Source: Aestuariibacter salexigens DSM 15300 (GTDB lineage: Bacteria > Pseudomonadota > Gammaproteobacteria > Enterobacterales > Alteromonadaceae). Taken from it: a DNA stretch of 64,000 bases. Positions 25,249 to 34,977 of this stretch are shown piece by piece. Numbering within the stretch: the stretch's first letter is position 1; every line of letters starts with the position of its first letter. The notes beneath the pieces are model-generated. The model was given only the letters and a program-made list of their open reading frames with translations. It had not been told where the DNA came from and made no database searches. Location of the stretch: contig NZ_KE386852.1 of NCBI RefSeq assembly GCF_000429145.1, forward strand, positions 175,573 through 239,572, read 5' to 3'. A program made the position numbers and the translations under genes.

Positions 25249-27382
25249 CCACCACTCCTTTCACTAACCGAAGTTTGCTCATGGTACGAGACAGGGCGTT
25301 AAGATCCTTTACCTCAATCGTCAGTTTGATTTTTGCGGTGTGGTATTGTGTGTCACTGAGGCTGTTAACGCCCAGCAGCGCCGCCTTTTCGTTCGCCAGC
25401 ACAGTGGTAATATCGCGCAAAATACCGTCTCGGTCGGAACAGAATATATCCAGATCAGCACGAAAACTGGACTGCACATCCGATACCCAGTTTACCTCTA
25501 TTTGCCGCTCCGGGTGCTGATTCAGCAGGTTAGCCAGCTGTTCACAGCTTTCTCGATGTACCGACACGCCTCGACCCTGAGTGATGTAGCCCATAATCGG
25601 CTCACCCGGCAATGGTCTGCAGCAATTCGCCAGTTGACTCATCAGGTGACCTACCCCTTCCACTTCTATACTGTCTTTATGCGACTTAGCACGAGACGGC
25701 TTTCTGGATTTAACGCGCGGGTCAATGGCCGGAGGTGGCTGATGCAGTTGCTGCAGGAAGTTGACCACCTGCATTAATCGCACGTCACCTGCACCTATCG
25801 CGGCGTGCAGATCGTCGACTGAATTGACATTAAAGCGTTCACAGGCTGAGCGCAGGTCTTTGCTATCGATATTGTTTTTCGATAACTCGCGTTCAAGCAG
25901 CTCTTTGCCGGCCTGAATATTTTTATCGCGATCCTGCTTTTTGAAAAACGTATGGATCTTGGCGCGGGCACGGGACGAGTGGACATAACCTAGTCCCGGA
26001 TGCATCCAATCACGACTTGGATTCAGTTTCTTTCCTGTATGAATCTCTACCTGATCACCGGTTTGCAATTGGTAAGTAAATGGCACAATACGGCCGTTGA
26101 TTTTAGCCCCGATACAGCGATGCCCGACGTTGCTGTGTATATAGTAGGCGAAGTCCAGCGGCGTTGACCCCACCGGTAAATCAATCACATCGCCTTTCGG
26201 CGTAAACACATAGACCCGGTCATCAAACACCTGGCTGCGCAACTCTTCCATAATGTCGCCGGAATCAGAAACTTCTTCCTGCCAGGCGAGGATCTTACGC
26301 AACCAGTTGATGCGCTCCTCATAACCTGATTCTTTGCCGGTGCTGCCTTCTTTATACTTCCAGTGGGCTGCCACGCCCAATTCAGCATCCTGATGCATTT
26401 GCTGGGTGCGGATCTGAATTTCCACCGACTTACCCTGCGGTCCCAGTACAACGGTGTGAATAGACTGGTAGCCATTGGGTTTGGGTGTAGCGATATAATC
26501 ATCGAATTCATTTGGAATATGCTTCCACTGCGCATGCACGAGTCCAAGTGCTGCGTAGCAGTCTTGCAAACGTTCGGCAATAATACGCACCGCGCGGATG
26601 TCAAACAGCTCATCAAAGTCGAGCTGCTTCTTCTGCATTTTTTTCCAGATGCTGTAAATATGCTTCGGCCTGCCATACACCTCGGCTTTTATGCCCTCCC
26701 TGTCGAGCATTGCCTGCAGGCCGCTGACAAAACTTTCGATATATTCCTGACGGTCAGCCCGCCGTTCATCCAGCAGTTTAGCAATATGTTTGTACGTATC
26801 CGGATGCAGATAGCGAAACGCCAGGTCTTCCAGTTCCCACTTCAATTGACCGATACCCAGGCGGTTGGCCAGGGGCGCATATATTGTCGCGCATTCGCGC
26901 GCCAGCATTACGCGTTTTTCTTCGCTGTCTTTTTTGACCTGTTGAAGTGCACATATCCGCTCAGCCATTTTGATAACCACAGCCCGCACATCGTCAATCA
27001 TGGCTAACAACATTCGTCTGACATTATCAATCTGGGATTCATTAGCCTTGCCAGCGTTGCGGGCCTGAAGGAAGCGGATCGCGTCCATTCGGCGTACACC
27101 GCTGATCAGATGCATGACCTTTTCGCCGAAGGTTTCCAGCACGTCATCATCGCTCAATTCATGCAACTGACAATACGGAAAAACCAGAGCTGCCTGCAGT
27201 GTCTCATCATCCATATTCAGCTCATGCAGAATTTCCACCATCTCCTGGCCCACCAGCAGCACTTCTGGCGTATCAGAGGTATCCCTGAGTTTCTGTTTGG
27301 TCCTGTCGCTTAGCTCAAGGCTGGCCAACCACTCATCGAAGGATGGACGCTCTGAGCGATGCACTTTGCGTATCGACACCAT
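25226..27382 (-). CDS. relA: GTP pyrophosphokinase (ppGpp synthetase I)
   Basis: 718 residues. Order of domains: pseudo-hydrolase HD (about 25-180), synthetase (about 230-350, with YGRPKHIYSIWKKM and FDELFDIRAVRII), TGS (about 400-460, DRVYVFTPKGDVIDLP), helical/zinc-finger region and C-terminal ACT. In the N-terminal domain the catalytic HDxxED of hydrolases is absent (LVFPYCQLHELSDDDV), which is the mark of monofunctional RelA rather than SpoT. It makes (p)ppGpp on ribosomes stalled with uncharged tRNA. It is 7 bp from rlmD and overlaps mazG. Confidence 0.96.
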   Translation of the reverse strand: MVSIRKVHRSERPSFDEWLASLELSDRTKQKLRDTSDTPEVLLVGQEMVEILHELNMDDETLQAALVFPYCQLHELSDDDVLETFGEKVMHLISGVRRMDAIRFLQARNAGKANESQIDNVRRMLLAMIDDVRAVVIKMAERICALQQVKKDSEEKRVMLARECATIYAPLANRLGIGQLKWELEDLAFRYLHPDTYKHIAKLLDERRADRQEYIESFVSGLQAMLDREGIKAEVYGRPKHIYSIWKKMQKKQLDFDELFDIRAVRIIAERLQDCYAALGLVHAQWKHIPNEFDDYIATPKPNGYQSIHTVVLGPQGKSVEIQIRTQQMHQDAELGVAAHWKYKEGSTGKESGYEERINWLRKILAWQEEVSDSGDIMEELRSQVFDDRVYVFTPKGDVIDLPVGSTPLDFAYYIHSNVGHRCIGAKINGRIVPFTYQLQTGDQVEIHTGKKLNPSRDWMHPGLGYVHSSRARAKIHTFFKKQDRDKNIQAGKELLERELSKNNIDSKDLRSACERFNVNSVDDLHAAIGAGDVRLMQVVNFLQQLHQPPPAIDPRVKSRKPSRAKSHKDSIEVEGVGHLMSQLANCCRPLPGEPIMGYITQGRGVSVHRESCEQLANLLNQHPERQIEVNWVSDVQSSFRADLDIFCSDRDGILRDITTVLANEKAALLGVNSLSDTQYHTAKIKLTIEVKDLNALSRTMSKLRLVKGVVDVVRLEN

Positions 27383-27389
27383 AGTTTCG

Positions 27390-28742
27390 TTACTTACCTT
27401 TATGCTTGTCTGAGGCGCGTGTAAAAAGTGCCATTAGTTCACAGTGTTCGGTGTAGGGGAACATATCCATCAGACCGATTTTAGCAAACTGATAGCCTGC
27501 CCCAAGCAGAATACCGGCATCACGCGCAAAACTGGTCGGGTTGCAAGAAACATACAACACTGTGTCACAGCCTCGTGCCGCAAGCGCTTTGGCCACCTGC
27601 TCAGCACCTTCTCGTGAGGGATCCAGCAATACTTTGTTGTACGTGTTCTGTAGCAATTCGGACACTGCTTTTGCATCATTTAAATCTACACAGCTGAACT
27701 CGGTGTTGTGTATGCCATTTTTTTGTGCATTGGCAGCGGCCCGTTGCACCATGCTGGCCACTCCTTCTGCGCCATGCAGGTGTTTCACCTGCCGTGCAGC
27801 AGGAAGACTGAAATTACCCACGCCACAAAACAAATCCAGAACGCGATCATCTTCGTTAAGGTCAAGCCACTCCATGGCTTGTTCTACCATTCGACGATTT
27901 ATATTGTCGTTAACCTGCACAAAATCATTGGCCGAGACTTCCAGCTCAATTGCCTGCGCAGGAGAGAAGCATGCAGGCTGTTCGATGCCAAACACTTTGT
28001 GCAATCCATTCGATGTGCTTAACACCACCTGATAATTACCCAGCTGGGCCAATTGCTCACACAGCTCTGCGGCCCCGGCTCCCGGCTCTCGTCGGGCATG
28101 TAACAGCAGTTGTACAAAATCGTTGCCTTCAAACAAACCGATATGGCCAAGCCATCTGGCTTTCTGAGTGTCATTGAACACCTGCCGAACATCACTCAGA
28201 GCGTTCTGCAGCGATGGGGTAAGGACAGGACACTCACTGATATCAACCACGTCACTGGAGGACTTTTGCCTGAAGCCAATCCTGATTTCTTTGCGTCTGG
28301 CGTCGATCGCCAGCCTCGATTTACGTCGGTAATACAACGCAGAGTCCGTCAAGGGAGGATGCCACGGCAATACATCAGCCTCATCAGTTTGAGTAATATG
28401 CCTGTTCAGCAGCCCTTCAATAGCACGCTGCTTTTCGCGCAACATGGCATCAGCTTGCATATGCTGGGTCTGACAGCCTCCACATACAGAAAAGTGCTTA
28501 CAGGGTGGGACTTGCCTCTGTTCTGAAGGCTCAACCACCCTCAGTAGGGTTGCCTGCCAATGGCGTTTTTTGCGTTCAGTGACCAGCACTTCACAGCGCT
28601 CACCGGGCAGGGCGCCTTGCACAAATACTACCGGCGCATGCTGCCGACTGACGCCGACACCGTGCACATCAAGTGTGTCAATATACAACTCTATACGTTT
28701 TGTTTGTTGCGACTGACGCTGTGGTTTAAATACTTTGACCAT
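27390..28742 (-). CDS. rlmD: 23S rRNA (uracil(1939)-C(5))-methyltransferase
   Basis: 450 residues. An N-terminal TRAM domain (about 15-70) is followed by the iron-sulfur cysteines PCKHFSVCGGCQTQH. The SAM-binding motif is VLDLFCGVGNFSLPAA, and the catalytic Cys lies in LYVSCNPTSFARD. It adds the methyl of m5U1939 in 23S rRNA. It is co-directional with relA, 7 bp upstream of it, as in E. coli, implying shared transcription. Confidence 0.96.
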   Translation of the reverse strand: MVKVFKPQRQSQQTKRIELYIDTLDVHGVGVSRQHAPVVFVQGALPGERCEVLVTERKKRHWQATLLRVVEPSEQRQVPPCKHFSVCGGCQTQHMQADAMLREKQRAIEGLLNRHITQTDEADVLPWHPPLTDSALYYRRKSRLAIDARRKEIRIGFRQKSSSDVVDISECPVLTPSLQNALSDVRQVFNDTQKARWLGHIGLFEGNDFVQLLLHARREPGAGAAELCEQLAQLGNYQVVLSTSNGLHKVFGIEQPACFSPAQAIELEVSANDFVQVNDNINRRMVEQAMEWLDLNEDDRVLDLFCGVGNFSLPAARQVKHLHGAEGVASMVQRAAANAQKNGIHNTEFSCVDLNDAKAVSELLQNTYNKVLLDPSREGAEQVAKALAARGCDTVLYVSCNPTSFARDAGILLGAGYQFAKIGLMDMFPYTEHCELMALFTRASDKHKGK

Positions 28743-28759
28743 GGTTATTTACATCAAAC

Positions 28760-29143
28760 TCAACTGTCAGACTGCAGCATGACAGTAGCGATGGCATAGT
28801 GCATTTCATCAGCAATACTCAACAGCGCCGATGTCACATTAAGCGCCTCGCAGCGCCGTGCAAACTCCCCTTCATACAGCAGTGTTGGCGCGCCACTTTG
28901 CAATGTCTGTATTTCAAGTTGTTGCCAGCCAACACCGTTGCCAATGCCACTGCCCAGTGCTTTGACGGCCGCTTCTTTCGCGGCAAAACGTTTGGCCAGA
29001 TAACGGTGCGCATGAGGGTGACTTAAGAAACGCTGATACTCATTATCTGTCAGGACTCGCCGCGCCAGTTTTTCGGTACGCGACTGGTCTCCCTCAAATC
29101 GGGCTATTTCGACGATATCGGTGCCCAGTCCTATAATTGCCAT
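28760..29143 (-). CDS. acpS: Holo-[acyl-carrier-protein] synthase
   Basis: 127 residues. IIGLGTDIVEIARFE at the N-terminus holds the metal-binding Asp, and LAKRFAAKEAAVKALGSGIG the catalytic Glu and Lys. It transfers 4'-phosphopantetheine from CoA to apo-ACP for fatty-acid synthesis. The length is standard. It follows pdxJ by 11 bp; recO-pdxJ-acpS is a common order in gammaproteobacteria. Confidence 0.97.
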   Translation of the reverse strand: MAIIGLGTDIVEIARFEGDQSRTEKLARRVLTDNEYQRFLSHPHAHRYLAKRFAAKEAAVKALGSGIGNGVGWQQLEIQTLQSGAPTLLYEGEFARRCEALNVTSALLSIADEMHYAIATVMLQSDS

Positions 29144-29154
29144 GGTTGAGGCTA

Positions 29155-29886
29155 CTATACTCTTGCTTCAAGCATCAGACGTCGCATGTCTGACACTGCC
29201 GTGTGCAGACCATCGAATGCGGCTCGGGCAATAATGGCATGACCGATATTGAGTTCGATCAGTTGCGGAATCGCAGCAATCGGTTTGACATTGTGATAGT
29301 GCAAGCCATGCCCCGCGTTTACTTTCAATCCCTTCGCATCGGCATATTCAATGCCTTTCACCAGCTTAGTCAGTTCTGTTTCCTGCTCTGCTTCGTTTCG
29401 CGCTTCGGCATACTGGCCTGTGTGAATTTCTATGTAGGGTGCCCCTGTTGCGCACGCTGCATCTATCTGTGTGGTCTCCGCATCGATAAATAATGACACC
29501 AGGATCCCCTGCTCGGCCAACTGCTGGCAGGCACTGCTGATACGCGACAGATTACCAGCTACGTCAAGCCCGCCCTCAGTGGTCAGCTCCTCGCGTTTTT
29601 CTGGTACCAGACAACAAAATGCCGGCTTGATTTGGCAGGCAATATTGAGCATTTCTTCGGTGACCGCCATTTCCAGATTCAGACGGGTATTGATGGTCTG
29701 GCTTAGTAATTCAACGTCACGATCTGTTATGTGACGGCGGTCTTCACGCAGATGCACGGTGATGCCATCAGCGCCGGCGCGTTCTGCAATATCAGCAGCA
29801 TGCACAGGATCGGGGTAATGTGTGCCACGGGCATTTCTTAATGTGGCGATATGGTCGATATTGACGCCCAAAAGAATATCTTTCAT
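29155..29886 (-). CDS. pdxJ: Pyridoxine 5'-phosphate synthase
   Basis: 243 residues of a TIM barrel. [20 protein letters not shown] is diagnostic. [31 protein letters not shown] and [12 protein letters not shown] carry catalytic Glu, phosphate-binding and His residues in the usual positions. It joins 1-deoxyxylulose 5-phosphate with 3-amino-2-oxopropyl phosphate (made by PdxA, encoded at 42234-43220 in this window) to give pyridoxine 5'-phosphate. Confidence 0.98.
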   Translation of the reverse strand: MKDILLGVNIDHIATLRNARGTHYPDPVHAADIAERAGADGITVHLREDRRHITDRDVELLSQTINTRLNLEMAVTEEMLNIACQIKPAFCCLVPEKREELTTEGGLDVAGNLSRISSACQQLAEQGILVSLFIDAETTQIDAACATGAPYIEIHTGQYAEARNEAEQETELTKLVKGIEYADAKGLKVNAGHGLHYHNVKPIAAIPQLIELNIGHAIIARAAFDGLHTAVSDMRRLMLEARV

Positions 29887-29954
29887 GACCTTACTGTTTA
29901 TGAATTAATTTGCCTGAGGATAATAACAGATCGTCGTGATAGTTCAGGCACTTA

Positions 29955-30662
29955 TTATGAATTTGAGGTGCGAAAAGGGGCAAAGAGCTCTCTGCTTTTG
30001 AGGGGTTTATCGCCCAGCAGCGGCGCCAGAAGCTGACGGCTCAGACGCTTGGCGCATTGCATCGACTCGGGTCCCCATTGACGTGCATTGACCAACATTA
30101 ATGCCTCGCCCCTGAAGCTGCGCTGATTATCCGCGCTCGCGACAAGTCCCTCATCCGCACTCAGCATGTAGTGTCCATCATGGCGCAGGACCTCACCATG
30201 AGAGTCCTCACATAAATCTGGCATATAACCGAGCTCAGACAATAACGCGAATTCGAATTCTCTTAGCAAAGGTTCAACCTCATTGAGCGAATCATCTAAC
30301 TGGCGAAACTGCTGCAAGATACTAAGATAATGATTGAAGAGCTGCGGGCAGGGTTCCTCTTTCGGCAATACACGGTTCAACAACTCGTTCAGGTACATGG
30401 CGCAATAGAGCCTCAGTCCCTGTAGCTGCATCGCAGGTTGCAGCGCATCTACGCTGCCAAGATTTTTTAGCTCATGGCGGCCATAAAGGTGGCATTCTAG
30501 TAGCTGGAAGGGTTGCAACAGACTTTTTCTGTCACTTTTAGCAGACCTGACGCCTTTAGCGACGGCACTGATCTTTCCGCTTTCACGACAAAACAGATCG
30601 AGCAGAAAACTGGTTTCCCGATATGCTCGCCGATGCAGCACCACGCCTTCTACTCTTAACAT
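29955..30662 (-). CDS. recO: DNA repair protein RecO
   Basis: 235 residues. An N-terminal OB-fold begins RVEGVVLHRRAYRETSFLLDLF and continues VAKGVRSAKSDRKSLLQPFQLLE; the C-terminal half is helical (FEFALLSELGYMPDL). It loads RecA onto SSB-coated single strands together with RecR. It lies 24 bp after a 91-residue unknown gene and downstream of recJ, whereas in many relatives it follows era. The 68-bp gap to pdxJ is AT-rich. Confidence 0.95.
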   Translation of the reverse strand: MLRVEGVVLHRRAYRETSFLLDLFCRESGKISAVAKGVRSAKSDRKSLLQPFQLLECHLYGRHELKNLGSVDALQPAMQLQGLRLYCAMYLNELLNRVLPKEEPCPQLFNHYLSILQQFRQLDDSLNEVEPLLREFEFALLSELGYMPDLCEDSHGEVLRHDGHYMLSADEGLVASADNQRSFRGEALMLVNARQWGPESMQCAKRLSRQLLAPLLGDKPLKSRELFAPFRTSNS

Positions 30663-30686
30663 ATCACCTCGACTGTCACTATGGCG

Positions 30687-30962
30687 TCAGAGCGCCCGGA
30701 TACGCACCACTTTCATAATTTCGAAATCTATCCCAGCGACATTCTCGGTATGCGGATAATAGGTCAGATTAACGCGCCGACCAACCAGTGACCGGTACTG
30801 CTGCTTGCGCCGGAATTTAAAGGGAACATCAATCCCTTCAAGCATTAACGTATGCAATATCCAGTCGTCATCATCACGTTGCACATGGGACGCGACTTTG
30901 ACATTTTCAGAGTGGGTCAGCCCGGGATGCTGGGTGAGCAGCTTATCAACCTGTTTATTCAT
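30687..30962 (-). CDS. Small conserved-looking protein between recJ and recO, unknown function
   Basis: 91 residues, cytoplasmic, strongly charged (HVQRDDDDWILHTLMLEG, FKFRRKQQYRSLVGRRVNLTYYP). The middle suggests a small beta-barrel or strand-rich fold, but I do not recognise a family. Its ATG overlaps the recJ stop (ATGA) and recO follows after 24 bp, so it is certainly co-translated with recJ. The location between two RecFOR-pathway genes hints at a nucleic-acid link, which is inference only. Confidence 0.75.
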   Translation of the reverse strand: MNKQVDKLLTQHPGLTHSENVKVASHVQRDDDDWILHTLMLEGIDVPFKFRRKQQYRSLVGRRVNLTYYPHTENVAGIDFEIMKVVRIRAL

Positions 30963-32674
30963 TGCGCTGCCAAAGCCTCAATAATCAGTTGCAGGTTTTC
31001 CTCTCCCCTGAATCGATTGACATCCATGCGGTAAACGGCATGAATGGTATGTACACTCTCGTCAGGCCAGATCTGCGGATCAATATTAAAGGCAATGGCA
31101 TCGACTAACTCTCCCTGGCTCGTGCGCAACACCAGTTTTAAATGTTTCTCGCCAACCAGACGCTGCTGGACTATAGCAAACTCACCATCAAACATCGGTG
31201 CTTCAAATCCTTGCCCCCACGGACCAGCATCGGCAAGCAGCTTTGCCGTGTTAAGTGTCAACCACTGATCTTCCACTTCACCGTCACTTAACAATTCTCC
31301 GCTTAACGGTTTGCCTTGCAGCCATTCGTTGGCAATCGACGTCAGTGCCTTTTCAAAGTCGCTTAAGTGTTGACGGGCAATGCTTAGCCCGGCTGCCATG
31401 GCGTGCCCCCCAAACTTGGCCAACAGGCGGGGATGACGGGTATTGACCTCTTCCAATAGATCACGAATATGCACACCGGGAATCGATCGTGCAGACCCTT
31501 TTAAAAACTGCTCATCCTGCGCCGCCATAACAATGGTTGGACGGTAATATTTTTCCTTGATTCGCCCGGCGACGATACCAATTACGCCCTGATGGTAGGC
31601 TTCGTTAAATAACACCAGAGCTGGAGGCAGATCATCTGCGCTAAGGTTCAATTCCTGTATATGGGTCTCAGCCTCTTGCTGCATGGTGCTTTCAATATGC
31701 TTACGTTTTTTGTTCAACGCATCGAGACGGCGCGCAATATTCAGCGCGTCGTCATACGAGTCAGTTAACAGACATTCAATCCCCAACGACATGTCATCCA
31801 ATCGTCCTGCGGCATTCAGTCGCGGCCCGAGAACAAAACCAAGGTCGCTGGAGGTGAGAAACTGCGCAGGGCGCTCTGCTACATCAAGCAGAGCGCGAAT
31901 ACCGGGCCGACAGCGACCCGCGCGTATCCTCTGCAAGCCCTGATATACCAAAATCCGATTATTGCCATCCAGTTTGACGACATCGGCAACCGTCCCCAGG
32001 GCAACGATATCCAACCATTGCGCCAACGTAGGGGGATTGTTGTGAAACTTTCCCAGTTTTTGCAATTCAGCACGCAGCGCTGACATCAGATAAAACGCTA
32101 CGCCAACACCGGCCAGGTTTTTAGAAGGGAACGCGCAGCTACTGAGGTTCGGGTTCACAATTGCCGCCGCTTCGGGCAACGTTGTGCCAGGCAAGTGGTG
32201 ATCGGTAATGATCACATCAATACCGAGTTCTTTTGCCCGTTGTGCTCCAGTAATACAGGCAATGCCGCTGTCTACTGTGACCAGTAACTGTGCTCCCTGC
32301 TGGTGAGCATGCTCGACAATTTCCGGACTTAAACCATAGCCGTAATCAAACCGGTTCGGCACCAGATAGTCTAGCTCGTTGGCACCAAACGCTCTTAGCG
32401 CCAGCATGCACAACGCGGTACTGGTGGCGCCATCGGCATCAAAGTCACCAATGATCACTATTCTCTGTTGCTGCTCTAGTGCCGTTATCAGCCTGGCCAC
32501 CGCACGCTGAATGCCGTCCAGTGCCTGATAGTGATGTAATCCCTGCAACGAACGTTCAAGATCGTCGCTTAGTTTAACGCCTCTGCTGGCATACAGTCTG
32601 CGCAGTAAAGGATGAAGTTCTGCGGGTAACGCGCTGTCATCGCCGGGGGGCCGACGCACAATCGATAATGTCAT
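30959..32674 (-). CDS. recJ: Single-stranded-DNA-specific exonuclease RecJ
   Basis: 571 residues, standard length. DHH-family motifs: IVIIGDFDADGATSTALCM (motif I), VDSGIACITGA, IITDHHLPG (motif III) and the DHHA1 domain with GIVAGRIKEKYYRPTIVM and KFGGHAMAAGLSI. It digests single-stranded DNA 5' to 3' in recombination and mismatch repair. It lies 38 bp downstream of dsbC with a hairpin in between and is coupled by ATGA to the 91-residue gene. Confidence 0.97.
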   Translation of the reverse strand: MTLSIVRRPPGDDSALPAELHPLLRRLYASRGVKLSDDLERSLQGLHHYQALDGIQRAVARLITALEQQQRIVIIGDFDADGATSTALCMLALRAFGANELDYLVPNRFDYGYGLSPEIVEHAHQQGAQLLVTVDSGIACITGAQRAKELGIDVIITDHHLPGTTLPEAAAIVNPNLSSCAFPSKNLAGVGVAFYLMSALRAELQKLGKFHNNPPTLAQWLDIVALGTVADVVKLDGNNRILVYQGLQRIRAGRCRPGIRALLDVAERPAQFLTSSDLGFVLGPRLNAAGRLDDMSLGIECLLTDSYDDALNIARRLDALNKKRKHIESTMQQEAETHIQELNLSADDLPPALVLFNEAYHQGVIGIVAGRIKEKYYRPTIVMAAQDEQFLKGSARSIPGVHIRDLLEEVNTRHPRLLAKFGGHAMAAGLSIARQHLSDFEKALTSIANEWLQGKPLSGELLSDGEVEDQWLTLNTAKLLADAGPWGQGFEAPMFDGEFAIVQQRLVGEKHLKLVLRTSQGELVDAIAFNIDPQIWPDESVHTIHAVYRMDVNRFRGEENLQLIIEALAAQ

Positions 32675-32686
32675 GATGATAAGGTA

Positions 32687-32706
32687 ACGGCGCCCTCTGG
32701 CGCCGT
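32687..32706. promoter_or_regulatory. Hairpin between dsbC and recJ
   Basis: Arms ACGGCGCC and GGCGCCGT are perfect around CTCT. It lies between dsbC and recJ in the direction of transcription and lacks a T-run, so it may attenuate or protect the mRNA rather than stop it. Confidence 0.6.
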
Positions 32707-32712
32707 CTTGTG

Positions 32713-33429
32713 TTACATAACTTGTTTAAGTGCCTGCTCTAACTGATCTGCTGGCTGATATCCGGGAATTAAGGTTCCATCCGGCAAAATGATATTGGGG
32801 GTGCCTGTTACACCTACCCGCTGACCGAACTGGTATTGCTGGGCCACAGAGTTTTTGCACGACGCACTGGCAATCTCTTCATCCGCTTTGGCGGCCGTCA
32901 TCGCTTCAAGCGGATCCTCAGCGCACCAAACCGACACCATATCATTGTAGGGTTTGCTATTTAAACCTGCGCGCGGGAACGCCAGGTAACGCACCGTAAT
33001 GCCGCGATCATTGTAGTTTGCGATCTCACGGTGGAATTTACGGCAGTAGCCACAGGTGATATCGGTAAACACATTGACGACATATTTCTCGTCTTCTGCC
33101 TTAAATACCACGGCGCTGTCCTGAAACTGTTGCAACCCTTCCAAACGAATAGCGCCGAGTGCTTCTTCAGTCTCGTTACGCATCTCTTCATCTAAATTGA
33201 AAATGCGGGCCTGCAAAAAATATGTCCCATCTTTTGACGCGTAAAACATGCCACGATCGGTCATCACCTGAACCAGCCCAGGCACCGGTGAATCCGCCAC
33301 AGACGATACCTGCAACCCCAATGTTGACTCAATTTTGTCTTTTACCGGGGATGCGCTCGGTTCAGCACATGCCATCAATGACATGACGAGTGACGTTGCT
33401 ACCAAGGCCGACTTAAAAATATTTTTCAT
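32713..33429 (-). CDS. dsbC: Thiol:disulfide interchange protein DsbC
   Basis: 238 residues. An N-terminal dimerisation domain (about 28-85) precedes the thioredoxin domain with the active site C126-G-Y-C129 (FTDITCGYCRKFH) and the cis-proline loop GVTGTPNIILPDG. It isomerises wrong disulfides in the periplasm, for example in LptD, also encoded here. The signal region ends SLMACAEP, which reads either as a SPase I site or as a lipobox (LMAC). It heads the dsbC-recJ run. Confidence 0.95.
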   Translation of the reverse strand: MKNIFKSALVATSLVMSLMACAEPSASPVKDKIESTLGLQVSSVADSPVPGLVQVMTDRGMFYASKDGTYFLQARIFNLDEEMRNETEEALGAIRLEGLQQFQDSAVVFKAEDEKYVVNVFTDITCGYCRKFHREIANYNDRGITVRYLAFPRAGLNSKPYNDMVSVWCAEDPLEAMTAAKADEEIASASCKNSVAQQYQFGQRVGVTGTPNIILPDGTLIPGYQPADQLEQALKQVM

Positions 33430-33641
33430 ACTGCTTCCAATTTACACTTATGCTTTCAACGTATCGAAATGAGTGAACGCTAGATTTATTGCATTAGACA
33501 GGGTGTTGACGAAAATGTTTTCAAAAACTTGTCGTAGGACGTCCAGTTTACCTAACCAAACTCATTATTTATAGACTTTTGCTCTTTTACGACTAACTTT
33601 GGTGTAGGAAAGCGTTTAATTCGCTGCGCGAGAAGGTGCCC

Positions 33642-34958
33642 GTGATATTTGGTCAAAAAAATAAAATTATAGAGCAACTGACTTCTCAGTTGGCATTGAG
33701 CCACCGTCTTGAAAAAGAAAGTCAGGCAATGTTAGAGGCAATGAAGCAAAATGTCGGCTTCATTGAATTTACTCCAGATGGCACGGTGGTGGATGCCAAT
33801 GACACGTTTGCCAGCATATTCAATTTTCAACCCTCAGAGCTGATAGGGCAGCACCACAGCGCGTTAGTAGATGAACAACAACAGCGCGGAAATGAGTATC
33901 AGCGTTTTTGGCCGGATTTGGCCAAAGGAAAACGTAAATTTGGCATTTTTAAACGTGTGGGAAAATCCGGCCAGACCATATATTTACGTGCAACCTACTT
34001 CCCGGTTAATGATTCTAAGGGTAAGGTCTCAAAGGTCTTTAAATTAGCCTACGACGTTACCGACACTCACGCAGACGCTCTTGACGATAGAGCAATACTC
34101 AATGCACTCGACGAATACATGGCGGTCATCAAGTTTACGCCTGATGGCTATGTCCTCGATGCGAATCAGAATTTTCTCAACACCATGGGCTACTCTCTTG
34201 ATGAAATAAAGGGACAACATCACAAGATGTTCTGCTCAGATTCGTTTTACAAACGGCACCCTCATTTTTGGGAAGAGTTAGCCGCTGGCAAACGCTCGTC
34301 AGGAAAATTCTCAAGGCGCAACAAACATGGGGACAAAGTATTTTTAGAAGCGGTGTATTCTCCTGTTTATGATGAAGATGGTGAAGTAACGCGTATTGTG
34401 AAATTTGCGCAAGATATAACTGATGCTCAACGTCTTGCACTAGATGCAAAAAAAGAAACCAATGCGTTTAATACACATACCTCTCAGATAGCCAGCGAGG
34501 CTAAGCAGACCTTGTCTGAAACTGTTGAAACCTCCGGCAGAGCAGATAAGGAAATCGCTGGCGCAACTCAAATAAGTCTAGAATTAAACAAGCAAGCCGA
34601 TGATATCAATCGAATATTGAGCCAGATTCAGGGCGTCGCTGAACAAACCAATTTGCTCGCGCTCAACGCGGCCATCGAAGCAGCCCGAGCAGGTGAACAA
34701 GGGAGAGGCTTCGCTGTGGTCGCAGATGAAGTGCGAACATTAGCGGGACAGACATCTGAATTCTCGAAGGAAATCAGTGAAGTTGTTAACCGCAATACTG
34801 ATCTCATCATGCAATTGATGAAGAAAATGGAGGACGTTGGCGAACTCAGTAGCACATCAACAGAGAAAATTCGGTCACTATTTGAGAGTATTAAGGCTAT
34901 CAGCGACCGCGTTGACGATCTAAAAGAGACAATCAACGATCTGGAAGATGAACTATAA
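33642..34958 (+). CDS. Soluble chemoreceptor-like protein: PAS-PAS-MCP signalling domain
   Basis: About 438 residues. Two PAS domains (about 38-143 and 160-265; [20 protein letters not shown] and [20 protein letters not shown]) are followed by a short MCP signalling hairpin with [20 protein letters not shown] and [15 protein letters not shown]. No membrane segment is present, so it is a cytoplasmic receptor that would feed CheA/CheW, sensing redox, oxygen or a ligand via PAS (cofactor unknown). I chose the GTG at 33642 because AGAAGG lies 5 bp upstream; another GTG is two codons earlier. It interrupts the usual dsbC-xerD neighbourhood and is convergent with xerD (19-bp gap). Confidence 0.92.
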   Translation: MIFGQKNKIIEQLTSQLALSHRLEKESQAMLEAMKQNVGFIEFTPDGTVVDANDTFASIFNFQPSELIGQHHSALVDEQQQRGNEYQRFWPDLAKGKRKFGIFKRVGKSGQTIYLRATYFPVNDSKGKVSKVFKLAYDVTDTHADALDDRAILNALDEYMAVIKFTPDGYVLDANQNFLNTMGYSLDEIKGQHHKMFCSDSFYKRHPHFWEELAAGKRSSGKFSRRNKHGDKVFLEAVYSPVYDEDGEVTRIVKFAQDITDAQRLALDAKKETNAFNTHTSQIASEAKQTLSETVETSGRADKEIAGATQISLELNKQADDINRILSQIQGVAEQTNLLALNAAIEAARAGEQGRGFAVVADEVRTLAGQTSEFSKEISEVVNRNTDLIMQLMKKMEDVGELSSTSTEKIRSLFESIKAISDRVDDLKETINDLEDEL

Positions 34959-34977
34959 CTTAGCTGTGTTAAATTTA

